Shown: piece after piece, positions 62,301-64,000 of the stretch | How positions within the stretch are numbered: the first letter of the stretch is position 1 | Layout: each line of letters opens with the position of its first letter | NCBI GenBank assembly: GCA_019722365.1 | Contig: JADFUC010000983.1 | Coordinates: forward strand, 62,001 to 126,000 | Origin: Lithospermum erythrorhizon | Taxonomy: Eukaryota > Streptophyta > Magnoliopsida > Boraginales > Boraginaceae | Length of the DNA: 64,000 bases | Reading direction: 5' to 3' | Made by a program: the position numbers and the translations under genes | Notes under the pieces: generated by a model | What the model saw: the letters and a program-made list of their open reading frames with translations, nothing else | The model's database searches: none | What the model was told of the DNA's origin: nothing

Positions 62301-63386
62301 GTATTACTAAAAAGTACAAGTGCCACATAAACACTAAAATCATAGTACATGCGCTATCACCACCAAAGTTCTAGGTTTTTTTAGCATAAGTTGCACCCTA
62401 CCTCCACTATTGTTTCAAACTTGCACCCTACTTCTGTATAATTTCATTAGTATCCTATTCTTTTATATTATTTTAATATTACATATTTTGTCCATTATAA
62501 ACTTTCGTTAGAATAATTTAATGAAAAATAAATAGTAATATTACTTTGACATGTACTTATTATTCTAAAAGTATATTGGTATATCATTTTATATATTTTT
62601 AAAAATATTTTCATAAGATTATTTACCTCTATTTTTTCATAATATTACTCTCTCACAATTTAACAAAGCAAAACCTTTTAAATTAAGACTTCGGTGGTGA
62701 CAATTGTTTATTACATACTATCTCCAACTCAATTTAATTAATGTTTCTATTTTTTACATGTCACACTTTGATCATGAATATTATGAAAAATATGATAAAA
62801 TAATACTATTAAAATATTTCAAAAACGAATCCAATAATATCAATTTTATATTTATTAAAATAAGAACTAAAAATAAATTGAAGCTCAAAGCTTGACAATA
62901 AAAATAAAAATATCATTTAAATTGAATTGGAGGGAGCATGTTGTAAAAAATGAAAATAGTTATAAAAAAGTTAAAGTAATGAGAGTAAATATCAATGAGG
63001 ATGAAATGTTTTAAAATATTATTAGACATTTTGGAGAGAATAATTATTTTGCAACCTCAAGTCAAATAAATAGAGAGTATAGGACACTTGTCATCAATTT
63101 TTAATGGAATTTTATATTTGAGGATGTTATACAATATTTAAAATAATATAAAAAGTAGAGTGCGAATTAAATTATATAATAAAGTACGATATAACTTTTA
63201 AATAATACATAGAATTTACTGCAATTACCCAATTTTTTATAATTAGAGTGAGAAAATTATTAAGCACCCATTACTTGAATACTTGATCGCCAACTTATTA
63301 TATTATGACATGGAATTGTAATAACTAAAACATTTAATTGCGTTCCACCAAGAGAGAAGCGTATGACATGGGATAACAATTTGCAT
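62301..63386. other. AT-rich spacer without gene
   Basis: Very AT-rich with no coding sequence or element I can name. A Stowaway-like end (GGAGGGAGCATG) occurs near 62930 without a visible partner. Confidence 0.4.
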
Positions 63387-63593
63387 AGTCAGAAATGAGT
63401 CAGGGTATATGGTCGAAGTATTTATATATACTATATATATGCTTAATTACTCGGAATTCAGCAAACTTAGAGATTTTAAGGCTTCCTAGTCAGAAATGAG
63501 TCAGGGCATATATATGTATTTGGTCAAAGTATTGATATATCGATATCCTTAATTACTCGAAATTTAGCAAACTTGAGATTTTAAGGCTTCCTT
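63387..63593. repeat. Tandem duplication, unit about 101-105 bp
   Basis: Two adjacent units each begin AGTCAGAAATGAGTCAGGG and end TTTTAAGGCTTCC. They share GCAAACTT and CTTAATTACTCG in the same order, and differ mostly by small indels in a TA-rich middle. Confidence 0.8.
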
Positions 63594-63658
63594 GTCAAAT
63601 TGTGAACCATTCAATTTGTCCAATGCATTGCATGGTCCAGCTTGACACAAAAATATTA

Positions 63659-63828
63659 CTCCCTCCATCTCATTTTATTTATCCAATTTTCCTAAAATAA
63701 AAATTTCAAAAATGAGTCTACTTTAGTTCAAATTTATAGAGGGAAAATGGAGTTATATGAGATGAATTTGAATTTTTCTAAAATTTTGTACAAAAATAAA
63801 ATGAATAAATAAAATGAGATGAAGGAAA
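63659..63828. mobile_element. Stowaway-like MITE
   Basis: Flanked by TA on both sides. The left end is CTCCCTCCATCTCATTTTAT. The right end, read on the reverse strand, is TTTCCTTCATCTCATTTTAT. The inverted repeats extend about 26 bases and the element is 170 bp, which fits Stowaway. Confidence 0.75.
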
Positions 63829-64000
63829 TACCTTAGATACTGAGGGATGGTGCTTCGGGAATTTTCTTAATAGGTACGTTATTGTACAAAAATAATCAAT
63901 AATTACTAAGATTGCAGGGGCACGTTAGCGCTTTACTAATAAGATAGAAAGGACTTTTCTTGCTTGTTTAGTCTTATTTAGTAAAGTCTCGCTTTTTGAT

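Noticed and set aside
1..64000. CRISPR arrays, operons, riboswitches, integrated viruses
   Set aside because: Nothing with regular spaced repeats, bacterial gene spacing or viral protein motifs was seen; the window is typical plant nuclear DNA.

Overview
The window is nuclear DNA of a flowering plant, most likely a eudicot and perhaps an asterid. The evidence is AT-rich sequence, GT-AG introns throughout, four multi-exon genes of plant type, and intergenic space filled with plant transposable elements (Copia LTR elements, Stowaway-like MITEs, a Mutator-type MITE, AU/TS-like SINE pieces). I see no bacterial, organellar or viral gene.

Four protein-coding genes can be rebuilt exon by exon with consistent reading phases. 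(1) 332-4298 (+), a SEC63/ERdj2 J-domain component of the ER translocon, 10 exons, 649 aa. (2) 5399-11030 (-), a TMEM33/Pom33-family ER membrane protein, 9 exons, 349 aa, facing gene 1 tail to tail. (3) 17361-23535 (+), an alliinase-like tryptophan aminotransferase-related enzyme, 5 exons, 470 aa; its last exon lies beyond a 2.6-kb intron. (4) 43484-45785 (-), mitochondrial proline dehydrogenase, 5 exons, 481 aa, with a shortened C-terminus. The genes show no joint pathway; they are ordinary, independently transcribed plant genes.

The rest is repeats. Three same-strand copies of one LTR-like repeat lie at 14.2, 27.3 and 33.8 kb. A 1-kb Copia LTR family occurs at 25.3, 28.4, 30.4, 49.1 and 56.8 kb, and inverted at 58.3-59.2 kb. 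The 49132-57781 copy is a complete but decayed Copia element. Another dispersed repeat occurs at 36.3-37.3 kb and inverted at 59.2-60.1 kb. TIR elements lie at 46470-47642 (with a clear 9-bp target-site duplication) and about 61.0-62.3 kb. Short tandem duplications lie at 24.4, 58.0 and 63.4 kb.

I found no convincing new biological system. The points most worth checking are a duplicated splice acceptor in the SEC63 gene, an array in the TMEM33 gene that repeats its exon 1/intron 1 junction, a scrambled motif in TMEM33 exon 1, the clipped C-terminus of proline dehydrogenase, and the indel-heavy divergence among repeat copies, which may be assembly error rather than biology.
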